Of a stretch of DNA of 64,000 nucleotides, positions 45,443 to 54,758 are shown piece by piece. The stretch comes from Microcoleus vaginatus PCC 9802 (lineage in GTDB: Bacteria; Cyanobacteriota; Cyanobacteriia; Cyanobacteriales; Microcoleaceae): NCBI GenBank assembly GCA_022701275.1, contig CP031740.1:817001-881000 (forward strand), written 5' to 3'. Numbering within the stretch: the first letter of the stretch is position 1; every line of letters begins with the position of its first letter. A program made the position numbers and the translations under genes. Under the pieces are notes generated by a model. It saw only the letters and a list, made by a program, of their open reading frames with translations, did no database searches and was not told the DNA's origin.

Positions 45443-47986
45443 TTACACGTTACCAAATTTATCTTGGAGAACCGCCGCCTCGGCTTGACTGACAAAATCG
45501 TGAACGAGGGTGCGGTACTCCTTCAACGTTTCAGATACCCAATCTCGATCCTCACTGTTGGCGAAGATATGAACGGTCGGTTCACTAGCATCGGGTAAAA
45601 CTAATACCCAAGTGTCGTCGCTGTAGTTAAAAATCTTCACTCCATCTAATAATTCTAAACGATCGGGCGAATGAGTTTCTACTAAATGTCGCATCAGCGA
45701 ACCCTTGATAGTCCAAGGACAGCGGACGCTGTAACTGCGGTGGGTGATGCGGGGAAGTTCCGCCTTGATCTGTCCGAGCGATCGCTCCTGAATCGTCATC
45801 ATTTCTATCACTTTAGCAATGCAGAACATTCCGTCAAATCCGGGATGCAACTGCGGGAAAATAAAACCCATAAGACCGCTGCCGCCCAAAACCACATTAG
45901 GGTTCCTGTTAGCCGCTTCCATCAAAGCAGTTGGGTTCGCCTTCGTGCGGATTACCTTGCTTTGATAGCGTCGGGCGATCGCCTCCACCGCAGAAGACGC
46001 ATGCACCGGCACTACTACTGTACCTTTGGGATGAGAAGTCAGCATCAAATTTACCATCAACGCCGTCAGCATTTCCCCACGAATCGCTATCCCAGACTCA
46101 TCTACCAAAATGAGCTGTTCGCCGTTAGCCGATACCTGCACTCCAAAATTAGCACTGAGTGCTTTCACCACTCGGCCGAGTTGGTCGAGCAAATATTCCC
46201 GTTCGCCATTGCTTAGAGAAGTCTGCTTGAGACTAGCATTGAGCACCACCGCATCGCAGCCGAACTTGGCAAGCATTTGGGGCAAAATTGCTCCAGAAAC
46301 CGCGTAAACGTAATCGATTACCACCTTAGTATTGCTGTAGCGTATTGCCTCAACATTCATCTGCCGCTCAAAAATGCGGTTGTAAACGTCGAGAGCTTGG
46401 TTAAAGTACGACATCTCTCCAATTTCCGGAATTAGAGCCCGCCGCAAATCTTCCTTAAAATAAGCCCCCTCAATTTTTTTCTCAGCTCCTTTAGTAATAT
46501 TGATGCCTTTGATATCGAAGAATTCAATTAAAATGTGGTCGGAGCGATCAGGCGAAATGCGAACATGAATGCCGCCGGCAATTGATATCGTAGACGAAAC
46601 CGTGCGCGCGATCGGAATTGCCGTCGATTCCAAATTGATCACATTAATTCCCACCGACATCAAACCCGCAATCAAAGACCTCGAAACCATCCGCGAAATG
46701 CTCCGCTGATCACGAGAAACTGATACCGAAGTCCCAGGTTTCAAAGTCGAGCCGTAAGCCGCGCCCAATTTCACCGCAAATTCCGGGGTAATATCCACAT
46801 TTGCCAGTCCTTGAACGCCACGTTGACCGAACAAATTCCGCCTAGCTTGTTCTCCCCAAATTAAATTTTGATTTAACAGAGCGCCGGATTCAATATTTTT
46901 GCTCGGCCAGACGCGCACGCTTGGCCCCACTTGCGCTTCTTCTCCCACGATGGACATCGAACCGACGATCGCACCTTCCAATACATGAGCGCGCCTGTCT
47001 ACGCGGGTGCTCCGGCAAATCACGCAGGCCCTAAGGTGAGCGTCTTCGCCGACAATTGCTCCGTTCCAGACGATGGGACGTTTGAGGTTGGCATCGGCCC
47101 CGACTGTCACGTTATCTCCGATCACTGTACCGGCATCGATTTTAACTCGGGCTCCAATCCGGCAATTGTTGCCGACCATGGCCGGTACTTCGACGATCGC
47201 GCTATCGTCAATAAAAGTATTCTGACCTACCCAAAGTCCCGATCGAACTTCGTTGTAGTAGCTCAAATCTAGTTTGACCTTTCCCCGCAGCGCGTCGTAC
47301 TGAGCTTCCCGGTAAACATCCAACTGGCCGACATCGCACCAGTAACCCTCGGCGATGTAACCGTACATCGGCTCGTTTTTTTCCAGCAGCAAGGGAAACA
47401 AGTCTTTCGAGAAGTCGCACTCTTTATTTGCAGGCAGGTAATCCAAGACCTCGGGTTCTAAAATGTAGGTGCCGGTATTGACGGTATCGGAGAAAATTTC
47501 GCTGCTAGAAGGCTTTTCCAGAAAGCGACTGATGCGGTAATTTTCCTCGGTAATCACCACCCCGAATTCCATCGGGTTGGGAACGCGAGTTAAAATTAAC
47601 GTTGCTTTGGATTGCTTGCTGCGGTGAAATTTCATTGCCGCCGTTAAGTCGAAATCTGTGATGCTGTCGCCACTGATGACCAGAAAAGTTTGATCGAGCA
47701 GTTCAGCAATATTTTTGACGCAACCAGCCGTACCCAGCGGTTGGTCTTCCTCCACAGCGTAAGTCATTTGAACGCCAAACTCTGCCCCGTCAGTAAAATA
47801 TTCGCGCATGACATCGGGAAGGTAGTGCAGCGTCGCAATAATTTCCGTGATCTGATGCCTTTTTAGCAAATTAATAATGTGTTCTGCGATCGGGCGATTG
47901 AGAATCGGCACCATCGGTTTGGGCAAATCGCACGTCAGGGGTCTGAGCCTCGTTCCCGACCCCCCAGCCATTAGCACTGCACGCAT
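45443..47986 (-). CDS. NTP-transferase, hexapeptide and phosphomannomutase-like fusion protein
   Basis: An 847-residue fusion. Residues 1-235: nucleotidyltransferase with GGSGTRLRPLT and LPKPMVPI, QPLGTAG and SGDSITD (sugar-1-phosphate guanylyl- or uridylyl-transfer). Residues about 250-370: left-handed beta-helix (VGNNCRIGARVKIDAGTVIG). Residues about 375-847: phosphoglucomutase/phosphomannomutase-like region. In active mutases the phosphoserine loop reads TASHNP; here that position reads HVRISPDR, so mutase activity is doubtful. Products of this type are annotated mannose-1-phosphate guanyltransferase in cyanobacteria and feed polysaccharide synthesis. Start: ATG at 47986 behind GGAGG. Confidence 0.85.
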   Translation of the reverse strand: MRAVLMAGGSGTRLRPLTCDLPKPMVPILNRPIAEHIINLLKRHQITEIIATLHYLPDVMREYFTDGAEFGVQMTYAVEEDQPLGTAGCVKNIAELLDQTFLVISGDSITDFDLTAAMKFHRSKQSKATLILTRVPNPMEFGVVITEENYRISRFLEKPSSSEIFSDTVNTGTYILEPEVLDYLPANKECDFSKDLFPLLLEKNEPMYGYIAEGYWCDVGQLDVYREAQYDALRGKVKLDLSYYNEVRSGLWVGQNTFIDDSAIVEVPAMVGNNCRIGARVKIDAGTVIGDNVTVGADANLKRPIVWNGAIVGEDAHLRACVICRSTRVDRRAHVLEGAIVGSMSIVGEEAQVGPSVRVWPSKNIESGALLNQNLIWGEQARRNLFGQRGVQGLANVDITPEFAVKLGAAYGSTLKPGTSVSVSRDQRSISRMVSRSLIAGLMSVGINVINLESTAIPIARTVSSTISIAGGIHVRISPDRSDHILIEFFDIKGINITKGAEKKIEGAYFKEDLRRALIPEIGEMSYFNQALDVYNRIFERQMNVEAIRYSNTKVVIDYVYAVSGAILPQMLAKFGCDAVVLNASLKQTSLSNGEREYLLDQLGRVVKALSANFGVQVSANGEQLILVDESGIAIRGEMLTALMVNLMLTSHPKGTVVVPVHASSAVEAIARRYQSKVIRTKANPTALMEAANRNPNVVLGGSGLMGFIFPQLHPGFDGMFCIAKVIEMMTIQERSLGQIKAELPRITHRSYSVRCPWTIKGSLMRHLVETHSPDRLELLDGVKIFNYSDDTWVLVLPDASEPTVHIFANSEDRDWVSETLKEYRTLVHDFVSQAEAAVLQDKFGNV

Positions 47987-48566
47987 AAAATCCTCCTTGC
48001 TTAGAAAGCTCTCTACCGCCATTGTCCGCTAGAAAAAGTTTGCCTGCTGTAATTGGTTGGCCGCCAACTCTCAGTTCTTACTTAAATTTCTTCGAGTAGT
48101 GACACGTCTGGGCAATCCCGTTCGGCTAGGCTGTCCCCCAACAGCAACCGATTTCAACCGAATTAGAACTTGGGGCGCCGTACCAATCCCCCGGTCGAGC
48201 TCGGATTTGTAGGGGAGGTTGGGTCATACCTGTTGAAAAAAAAAGAATGCAACTGTAGGCCCGTACTCGAAACCCTTCTATCATCAGTCATTCCCAATTC
48301 TTTAATTCTTCAATTCTTCAATTCTTCAATGGTATAAGTCCTCAGAATCATCGACTTTTGGCATAAGTCCCTTCTTGCTTGCTCGGTGAAAGCTATTTCG
48401 GGGGTGTTATTTTTAAGTTTGTAGCCAACGGGGATTTTTAAGTCTCTTTCTGAAGGTGGAATTGCTACGGCTATCGGTGCGCCTTGGCGTCTGATAAATG
48501 ATAGATTAAGGGTAGCGCTTTGACTAGCTGACCCAAAATCCTATCCATTGCTTAGGGGTTTTTTAA
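47987..48566. other. Intergenic region, mostly unassigned
   Basis: 48298-48331 carries four tandem TTCAATTC-type units. A stop-free minus-strand stretch of about 75 codons (48315-48550) ends at the array but has no usable start. No gene called. Confidence 0.4.
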
Positions 48567-48764
48567 ATGAGTACGTTAATTAGCTTGGCATTGCTGATCG
48601 CTTACGGCGGCGGTATTTGGAAATTTTGGAATGGTTTCGATCGCACTAACTTCGACAGAAGTTTTACAAATCGCCTGAAGCTCTCGCTGCTCTGGCCCGC
48701 GTTAATTTTTAATAAGCCTTACCGCCAAAACTTTACAAAAGCTCTCAAAGCCTCTAAAAGGTAA
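48567..48764 (+). CDS. Small conserved-looking membrane-associated protein
   Basis: A 65-residue protein of unknown function. It has one hydrophobic N-terminal helix (STLISLALLIAYGGGIWKF) and a basic amphipathic remainder (RSFTNRLKLSLLWPALIFNK, ending KASKR). The methyltransferase gene starts seven bases after its stop, so both are one operon. Codon use is like that of its neighbour, and the close spacing supports a real gene. Confidence 0.7.
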   Translation: MSTLISLALLIAYGGGIWKFWNGFDRTNFDRSFTNRLKLSLLWPALIFNKPYRQNFTKALKASKR

Positions 48765-48771
48765 TTCAAGA

Positions 48772-49509
48772 ATGTCTAAAAAGTCCGATCGCCCAGTAGC
48801 TGGTCAGGAGCAGACTTGGTTTGCTAAAGGAAAATCAGATAGCTGGCAAGTTTTACTGTCGCAAGTCGCTTCTCGATTCGATCGCGAATACCGGGGAGAA
48901 GCTTTTGCTTTACCCGAAGAAGTCGAAGCAATGCCGATTTTCCTAGAATCAGTTGCAGGAACTCTCCAAGCAAAAACAGTTTCTCCCTTCTGGAAAATTG
49001 CCAAACCTCAAAAAAATCAGCGCTGTTTAGACATTGGCTGCGGAGTCAGCTTTCTCATCTACCCTTGGCGGGATTGGGAGGCATATTTTTACGGTCAAGA
49101 AATCAGCAGCGCAGCGCGAGACGCCTTAAACGCTCGCGGCCCTCAGCTCAATTCTAAGCTGTTCAAAGGCGTAGAATGGGCCCCTGCTCACCAGTTAAAT
49201 TACGAGGAGGCTCAGTTCGATTTATGCCTCGCTACAGGCTTTAGCTGTTACTATCCCATAGACTATTGGAGTATTGTCATGGGAGAAGTAAAGCGGGTAC
49301 TAAAACCGGGCGGTCATTTTGTTTTTGATGTCCTCAACCCCGATGCTCCTTTAGCAGAAGATTGGGCAATTTTGGAAACTTATCGGGCCGGCGAAGTATT
49401 TTTAGAGACAATAGAAGATTGGGAAAAAATGATTAAAGCTGCGGGCGCTAAGGTAGTAAAAAAGCAAAGCGGCGACTTATTTCAAATGTATAAAGTTCAA
49501 TACAATTGA
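48772..49509 (+). CDS. Class I SAM-dependent methyltransferase
   Basis: A 245-residue methyltransferase. SAM-binding motif I is CLDIGCGVSFLIYPW near residue 85; the acidic motif II (FYGQEISSAARD) has Glu, and the later EVKRVLKPGGHFVFDVLNPD is the standard methyltransferase strand-loop. The N-terminal 75 residues (FAKGKSDSWQVLLSQVASRF) are unassigned. The substrate is unknown. It is in an operon behind the 65-residue membrane protein. Confidence 0.88.
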   Translation: MSKKSDRPVAGQEQTWFAKGKSDSWQVLLSQVASRFDREYRGEAFALPEEVEAMPIFLESVAGTLQAKTVSPFWKIAKPQKNQRCLDIGCGVSFLIYPWRDWEAYFYGQEISSAARDALNARGPQLNSKLFKGVEWAPAHQLNYEEAQFDLCLATGFSCYYPIDYWSIVMGEVKRVLKPGGHFVFDVLNPDAPLAEDWAILETYRAGEVFLETIEDWEKMIKAAGAKVVKKQSGDLFQMYKVQYN

Positions 49510-49609
49510 GAGGTTAAGGGGAATAGGTTCATTAGCTTTGTAGTCAAAACTTCAATCCTCCAAAGCCTGGTCGGGCGGACGAAAAACAACTTTATTCTTA
49601 GTGGATAAA

Positions 49610-49675
49610 GTAGGGTGCGTCAGCAAGTAGAAATTAGTTTGAGAAGCAACAAATATTCAAGCTGACGCACCCTAC
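49610..49675. terminator. GTAGGGTGCGTCAGC inverted repeat
   Basis: Perfect 15-base arms at 49610-49624 and 49661-49675 with a 36-base loop, between convergent genes. The arm is a dispersed repeat (also 24371 and 30598-30627). It may act as bidirectional terminator. Confidence 0.55.
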
Positions 49676-49770
49676 TAACTACTAACTCACCATAGTCAAG
49701 CAAGCAGATTGGATATTACCCATTCCCATACCGGATTGCCAATTATCGATGCCCAATTACGGATGCCCAA

Positions 49771-51501
49771 TTAATTTTCGGTAGCTGCAGGAGATGGCCC
49801 AGCTTCAGGCGACGGCGACACTTCCGGGGCAGGAGATGGCGACACTTCCGGGGCAGGAGAGGGCGCTGCTTCCGGTGAGGGCGACACTTCCGGGGCAGGA
49901 GATGGTGCAGCTTCGGGCTGCGGGGACTCTTCGGCGGCAGGAGATGGCGCTGCTTCCGGCTGCGGAGACTCTTCGGCGGCAGGAGATGGCGCTGCTTCCG
50001 GCTGCGGGGATTCTTGGGCGGGTTGCGGTTGAGGAGAAGGCGACTGTTCCGCGGCTGGTTTCGGTTCAGGCGAGGGTGACGGTTGAGCCGCCGGCTTGGG
50101 TGCGGGCGACGACGGTTTGGCCCCTGGCTGCGGTTTGGTGGCAGGGGCCGGCGGCTTCTCAAACTGCGGCTTCACTTCTGTAGGCGCTGGGGAGGGCGGC
50201 TGGCCTGTTGGTCTGGGCACTGTCGGGGTGGGCGCTGGCTGCTGGCCTGGTGGGTTGGGCCTGGTTGGGGTGAGAGGAATGCCACTACAAACTTTTTCGT
50301 CGTACTTAAACTCGACCGCCAGTTGGTAAAGCTTGTGCGTGCTGGCTGCTTCAAATGTTAGAGAAGGGCTAATAATCGCAATTTTAGCCGCATTATCGAG
50401 AATACCGTAACCCGTGGGGACGATCGGCTGAGGCTCGGCCTTGAGCAAGCCTTGAGGGCTGACAACTGCTCCAAAAACAGCTCTTCCTTGGAGTTTTTGC
50501 GAGCAAGCTGTTACGGGATAAGGGACAGGCACAGGAGTCGGGCCCGTCATTTCCAAGTCAGGATAAGCCTTTTTGAATTTCTCAAACAAAGCAACATAGG
50601 TATTTGCAGCCGCAAGCAGTGTCTCTCGGTCGGTGGGTAAGTTTGCACCGGGAACTCCCTGCTGTTCTAGCTGTTGCTGTCCCTGGTCAAATTGTGCCCT
50701 CCTGATTCTTTCTTCGGGAGTTTCTGCGATGAGATTCCTTTTATTGGGATCTTTTTGAGTCAATTTTGGTACTCCATCGGGTCCCACATTCCTGCTAATG
50801 GGGAATTCCGGGGTAAAGACTGGAGCTCCGTCTGGAAATAGTGGGAGTCCGCCTCTACTGGCTATGATCTTTTTGAGCGCCTCTGCTTCATCTTCGGAGC
50901 CGCCGCCGGGAAGCTGGGGTGCTTCTGGCAGCGATGGCGGCGGCGGGATATTGCGATCGAAATTACCCGGTAAGGGCGGGAAAAGAAAACCGCTGGGAGG
51001 TACGGGTGGGACGAAAGTGGGTGTTGGCTGGGAGGGGGCTCTGACTGTTGGGGATGGAGTTTTGGGAGGTGGCGGGGCTGTTGGGGCCGTTAAGGGCGGG
51101 AGAGGGGAATAAGGCTGAGGGGAAAAGAATCCAGGAGGGGGCATTCCCGGCGGCATGGCGGGCAAGTTGATGGTATCAGGTGGGGGGGGCAAGGGCGGGG
51201 CTAACTTTGGCGCGGGTCGAAGGGGAACTGGTGCGATCGAAAACGGCGTAAATCGCGTATTATTAGACGCGCGCGGTGGTATGGTTTGTGGCAGGCGACC
51301 GGCTTCTGCGGGAGTTAGTTCTACCAAGCCGACAGAACCGGGAATATTTTTTGAGGAATTTCCACCATAAAGTATGCTTGAGAGCGTCGGGGCACTTACT
51401 CCGAGCACTCCGTGAAGGCTGACAGAAGCTAGGGCTGCCCACCAATAAGGCTGGCGCAGCGGTTCGGAAAGGGTGTTGGCTAGGGAGGAAGAGTCAGTCA
51501 T
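49771..51501 (-). CDS. TonB-like protein with long C-terminal Pro/Ser/Glu tail
   Basis: A 576-residue protein. One membrane segment lies near residues 18-40 (WWAALASVSLHGVLGVSAP), then a Pro-rich spacer (about 85-190), a middle domain (about 200-330), and a TonB-C-like domain at about 335-410 (RAVFGAVVSPQGLLKAEPQP, YGILDNAAKIAI). Unlike classical TonB, some 165 residues follow the TonB-like domain; they are almost only Pro, Ser, Glu, Ala in the repeat EESPQPEAAPSPA. TonB proteins couple inner-membrane energy to outer-membrane transport; no ExbBD genes are nearby. Confidence 0.78.
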   Translation of the reverse strand: MTDSSSLANTLSEPLRQPYWWAALASVSLHGVLGVSAPTLSSILYGGNSSKNIPGSVGLVELTPAEAGRLPQTIPPRASNNTRFTPFSIAPVPLRPAPKLAPPLPPPPDTINLPAMPPGMPPPGFFSPQPYSPLPPLTAPTAPPPPKTPSPTVRAPSQPTPTFVPPVPPSGFLFPPLPGNFDRNIPPPPSLPEAPQLPGGGSEDEAEALKKIIASRGGLPLFPDGAPVFTPEFPISRNVGPDGVPKLTQKDPNKRNLIAETPEERIRRAQFDQGQQQLEQQGVPGANLPTDRETLLAAANTYVALFEKFKKAYPDLEMTGPTPVPVPYPVTACSQKLQGRAVFGAVVSPQGLLKAEPQPIVPTGYGILDNAAKIAIISPSLTFEAASTHKLYQLAVEFKYDEKVCSGIPLTPTRPNPPGQQPAPTPTVPRPTGQPPSPAPTEVKPQFEKPPAPATKPQPGAKPSSPAPKPAAQPSPSPEPKPAAEQSPSPQPQPAQESPQPEAAPSPAAEESPQPEAAPSPAAEESPQPEAAPSPAPEVSPSPEAAPSPAPEVSPSPAPEVSPSPEAGPSPAATEN

Positions 51502-52080
51502 GACTATGGGGAATGGGGAATTGGTAATTGAGAATTGATAATTGGGAATTGGAAGTTAATAGTTATTAATTGATATTTTTTTTGAGTGATTTTAAAAGAG
51601 GCTGTTGGAGAATTCAAAGGTATAATTTTAGCACGGTCGGTATCGAAATTGCCCGATCAACTTTTATTGAGATTTCGCGACCCTCACATCAAGCACTCAA
51701 GCGTAGAAACCCGGTTTTTTGCCTGCTTCCAAGCTTGTATAGCAACCGCCAATAGGGTGAGGACGTGGTTAATTGCTCAAACCATTGTTTTTCTTGCCTA
51801 ATGCCTTTGGCCGAATCCTATACGCGGTTTATCAGATATTGTTGAGAATGGTGAGCAGGGCCTCAGACGGGCCGGACTGGGGCGAGCAAAAAACAGACTG
51901 TGCCACTGCTATACCGTCTTTTTTCGGGTTCTGGGGCCGAATTTATTCATTACACACGATCGAGCGCACGGATCGATCGGCGTTTCCAATTCTGGTACGA
52001 GATCAAAAAAACTCAAAACTCCTCGAGTTGCTGCGCGTTGTACGCGGAGGCTGTGGCGGCAATCTCAAAACCCCCTTGAT
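51502..52080. other. Intergenic region without recognisable gene
   Basis: 580 bases with an AT-rich start (51520-51590), a GAAACCCGGTTTTTTGCC repeat core at 51707 and nothing assignable beyond. The short open frames in it show no family pattern. Confidence 0.4.
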
Positions 52081-52560
52081 TCACCAGCGATAGCGGTAAT
52101 TTTTAAAAGGAGCTCCCTCGATGGTGAGCAAGTCGATGGGATAAATTGGAGCGCCGCTTGCCATATATTGAAACATTTCTCGAACTTCCTCTCCCCGCAA
52201 CGACAACTGGTCTAATTCCTTGAGAGAATACCAGCCCGCGCACAAAGTATGCTCATCCGGCTTACTCTTGGGCGGCGTCTTATCTTGTGGACGAGCCACA
52301 AAAATGACTCGGAGGCGCACATTGCCCCTAGGCATCACTGTGTGCTCTACCCGGAGAATTCCCTCAACGATGATGGAAATGCCCGCTTCCTCAAGGGTAT
52401 TACGCATAGCAGCTTCGAGCAAAGTCTCCCCTTTTTCCACTCGCCCTGCTGGGAGATACCACTGCTGCTCGTACTTGCGCTCTTGTACCAGTAGAAAACG
52501 GTCTTCTAAGTGAACGACAACTAGGGTAAAATACCATGTTTGAATCGGCTCGCGAGCCAT
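52081..52560 (-). CDS. Nudix hydrolase with altered Nudix box
   Basis: A 159-residue Nudix protein: WYLPAGRVEKGETLLEAAMR and then NTLEEAGI form the Nudix box at about residues 34-58. The consensus REUxEExGU reads RNTLEEAG here, so the first catalytic Glu is Asn, while the metal-binding EE pair is kept. Nudix enzymes hydrolyse nucleoside diphosphates linked to other groups; a reduced or altered activity is possible. The C-terminal part is normal in length. It stands alone. Confidence 0.85.
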   Translation of the reverse strand: MAREPIQTWYFTLVVVHLEDRFLLVQERKYEQQWYLPAGRVEKGETLLEAAMRNTLEEAGISIIVEGILRVEHTVMPRGNVRLRVIFVARPQDKTPPKSKPDEHTLCAGWYSLKELDQLSLRGEEVREMFQYMASGAPIYPIDLLTIEGAPFKNYRYRW

Positions 52561-52673
52561 AGAAGTAGATATTCCCTAAGCAAAAGGTTTAACGAGCGGC
52601 AGATGTTAGCAATCCAAAGGATGCTTCGGCAAGCGTCTTTGAACTTGAAAAACAGATCGTAGCACTCCGGCCG

Positions 52674-52708
52674 CAAAATCTAAAATCTAAAATCTAAAAT
52701 CTAAAATT
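52674..52708. repeat. AAAATCT heptamer array at a gene start
   Basis: Four to five TAAAATC units end four bases before the ATG of the lipase-like gene. Other arrays lie in spacers away from starts. Confidence 0.7.
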
Positions 52709-52712
52709 GACA

Positions 52713-53414
52713 ATGCCATTACCAACCGTGATTTTACCAGGATATTTTGCTGCTGCTTCCGACTACCGCGAATTAGAAAAATCTCTGGTCGATCGAGGTT
52801 TCCCAACAGTAACAGTTCCTCTGGGCAAGGGAGATTGGTTGCCGACTTTTGGTGGGCGGTCGATGGTGCCAATTTTGCGACAGCTCGATCGCACTGTCAA
52901 ACAAATGTTACAGCAATACGGCGTTCCCCAGATCAATCTCGTCGGTCATTCCGCCGGCGGCTGGATTTCTCGCATCTATTTGGGCGAAAAGCCTTACACG
53001 ATTCACGGCGACGTGCTTGAGGACGCCGGTTTATGGGAAGCTCACCCTTATGTGAATACTTTAATCACTTTAGGCACGCCACACGTCTCTCAAGAGCGCT
53101 GGACTCGCAAAAATCTAGATTTTGTCAAAATTCACTATCCGGGGGCTTTTCACCCGCAGGTGCGCTACGTGTGCGCTGCTGGGAAGGCTGTTTTTGGCAA
53201 GCGCGGTTTAGGGACTTGGCTGGCTTATAAAAGTTACGAGTTGACTGTGGGGAAGGGCGAAACTTGGGGAGATGGAATTACGCCGGTGGAAGCTGCTATT
53301 TTGGACGGGGCCGAAAATTTGGTATTGGAGGGGGTTTGGCATTCGCCTCGTTCTCCGGGGAAGTGGTACGGTTCGCCGGAGGTTTTGCCGGCTTGGATTG
53401 GGTATTTGTGTTAG
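52713..53414 (+). CDS. Alpha/beta-fold lipase-like hydrolase
   Basis: A 233-residue hydrolase without signal peptide. It starts PTVILPGYFAAASDYREL (oxyanion loop), has the nucleophile elbow GHSAGGWISR, LGTPHVSQ, and a C-terminal His in GVWHSPRSPGKWYG. It fits cyanobacterial and plant-chloroplast lipase-like esterases. ATG at 52713 comes straight after five AAAATCT heptamers (52674-52708), so the leader contains no ribosome site and the array may influence expression. Confidence 0.85.
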   Translation: MPLPTVILPGYFAAASDYRELEKSLVDRGFPTVTVPLGKGDWLPTFGGRSMVPILRQLDRTVKQMLQQYGVPQINLVGHSAGGWISRIYLGEKPYTIHGDVLEDAGLWEAHPYVNTLITLGTPHVSQERWTRKNLDFVKIHYPGAFHPQVRYVCAAGKAVFGKRGLGTWLAYKSYELTVGKGETWGDGITPVEAAILDGAENLVLEGVWHSPRSPGKWYGSPEVLPAWIGYLC

Positions 53415-53641
53415 AAATGAACCGCGAAGACGCGAAGGATGTGAAGGAAGAAGCAGAAGGTTTAAGGGAAGGATTTAGTTAGATATTTATATTAGGAGCG
53501 AGTTTAGTGCCGCAAAACTCGCCCCCGCGATTCTATGTTTACTTGAATTTTTATCGCTAACTGAATAGAGTGAAAAATATTTTATGTGGCATTATCGGTA
53601 AGATTTAGAAGTCGCGGCGAACAACACAATCAAATTAGAGG
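53415..53641. other. Intergenic spacer with CGCGAAG repeat
   Basis: 53416-53445 has the dispersed GAACCGCGAAGACGCGAAGG repeat type. No gene. Confidence 0.4.
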
Positions 53642-53770
53642 TTGGCTGGGGTGGAATTGGGCGACAATGCTACTGTGGGCTTGGACGCAGATAACGAATC
53701 TCAGCCGGATGCTTTGTTGACAATTGATGCGGGAGGTCGATCGCAAATTAGGGATGATGATGATGTGCGA
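53642..53770 (+). pseudogene. Uma2-family endonuclease remnant
   Basis: The frame VELGDNATVGLDADNESQPD then ALLTI, a Gly-rich gap and SQIRDDDDV follows the core of Uma2 (DUF820) proteins, which read DNxxVRLDxxNEPQPDALLRI ... GGxSRI(D/S)EDxY. Start, N-terminal half and the catalytic C-terminal part are missing. Uma2 genes are abundant in filamentous cyanobacteria and often decay. Confidence 0.55.
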
Positions 53771-53907
53771 TCGCACTCTGTACAATCATCGCAGTGTTTG
53801 GTATTTGGTGGGAGGGACGAGCGCTTTTTTTTCACTCAAGCATCGCTTTCCGTTTAATCCTCGCATTATCATAGTAGAAATAGAATAAGATTGTGAAAGG
53901 TCAACAA

Positions 53908-54138
53908 ATGGCACAAATTACCACGACTGAATTACCCCAAACCCTCCAGACTCTACTTATAGAGGTCGAACGTACCAAAACCCCTCTAACCGTCATCCAT
54001 GAAGGAAAAGCATTAGTCATTATTTATCCTGCGACAACCCAAGCTCAACGCCCCAGCTTTGGTGCAATGAAAGGAAGCGGTGAAATATTAGGAGATTTAA
54101 TTGCTCCTGTTGCCGAACAGTGGGAAGTTTTGGAATGA
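53908..54138 (+). CDS. vapB: Antitoxin of VapBC-type pair (Phd/YefM-like)
   Basis: A 76-residue protein with the fold pattern of Phd/YefM-like antitoxins (ITTTELPQTLQTLLIEVERT, then PLTVIHEGKALVIIYPA). The C-terminal part (GAMKGSGEILGDLIAPVAEQ, then WEVLE) is the usual toxin-binding tail. ATG at 53908 has AAAGG seven bases upstream. Its stop overlaps the start of the toxin gene (ATGA), typical of TA operons with coupled translation. Confidence 0.85.
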   Translation: MAQITTTELPQTLQTLLIEVERTKTPLTVIHEGKALVIIYPATTQAQRPSFGAMKGSGEILGDLIAPVAEQWEVLE

Positions 54139-54524
54139 AACTTTTACTTGATACCCACATTTGGCTTTGGTATTTACTCGGCGATCAACGCCTATCGCTT
54201 CAACTTCAAACCGCGATCGCCGATCCTAATACTGAACTTTGGCTGAGTCCAATTAGCATTTGGGAGACGCTCATTCTTGCAGAAAAAGGAAGGATATCTT
54301 TACAGCCTGATCCGGTTACATGGGTTAACTTAGCTTTAAAAACTCTGGAAACTCGTGAAGCCCAAATGAATCACGCCATTGCCATTTTAAGTCGCGAGAT
54401 TGCACTACCCCATCAAGACCCCGGAGACCGATTTATTGCCGCCACAGCCATTTACTATGGGTTAAAATTAGCTACAGTTGATGCCAACCTTACAAATAAT
54501 TCGGTGCTACAAACACTCAGTTAA
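54135..54524 (+). CDS. vapC: PIN-domain toxin VapC
   Basis: A 129-residue PIN ribonuclease. The four acidic positions are visible: Asp6 (LLLDTHIWLW), Glu in SPISIWETLI, Asp in DPGDRFIAATA, and Asp in ATVDANL. PIN toxins cut tRNA or rRNA when the antitoxin is lost. It overlaps vapB by ATGA. The pair is complete and probably active. Confidence 0.9.
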   Translation: MKLLLDTHIWLWYLLGDQRLSLQLQTAIADPNTELWLSPISIWETLILAEKGRISLQPDPVTWVNLALKTLETREAQMNHAIAILSREIALPHQDPGDRFIAATAIYYGLKLATVDANLTNNSVLQTLS

Positions 54525-54758
54525 GCAATATTCTATATTTCTGTAGGCGATCGCCCTTTTTTTGCTGGGACGATTCCCTATTGGATAGCTACGCTTCAGG
54601 CCTGGAGTGCAACCATAGCCCTTTGAAATGGTGGAAATGGATCAGATTGTAAGTGGAAAAAGAAGTTGGGTAACACGAGTGTCAACGGAATAGGCAAGAT
54701 GGGCGATCGCACTAAGGTATACTGCGACTACTTCGACAGACCTGAATATTATATCCAT

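Noticed and set aside
48315-48550. Stop-free minus-strand stretch of about 75 codons before the 65-residue protein gene
   Set aside because: No start codon with a ribosome site, an in-frame TAG at its upstream border and a repeat-derived end. It may be a decayed C-terminus but I cannot assign it.
53730-53890. Frame LYNHRSVWYLVGGTS... after the Uma2 remnant
   Set aside because: It is open for about 40 codons and ends in a plausible C-terminus, but overlaps repeats and has no start; I could not link it to Uma2 or another family.
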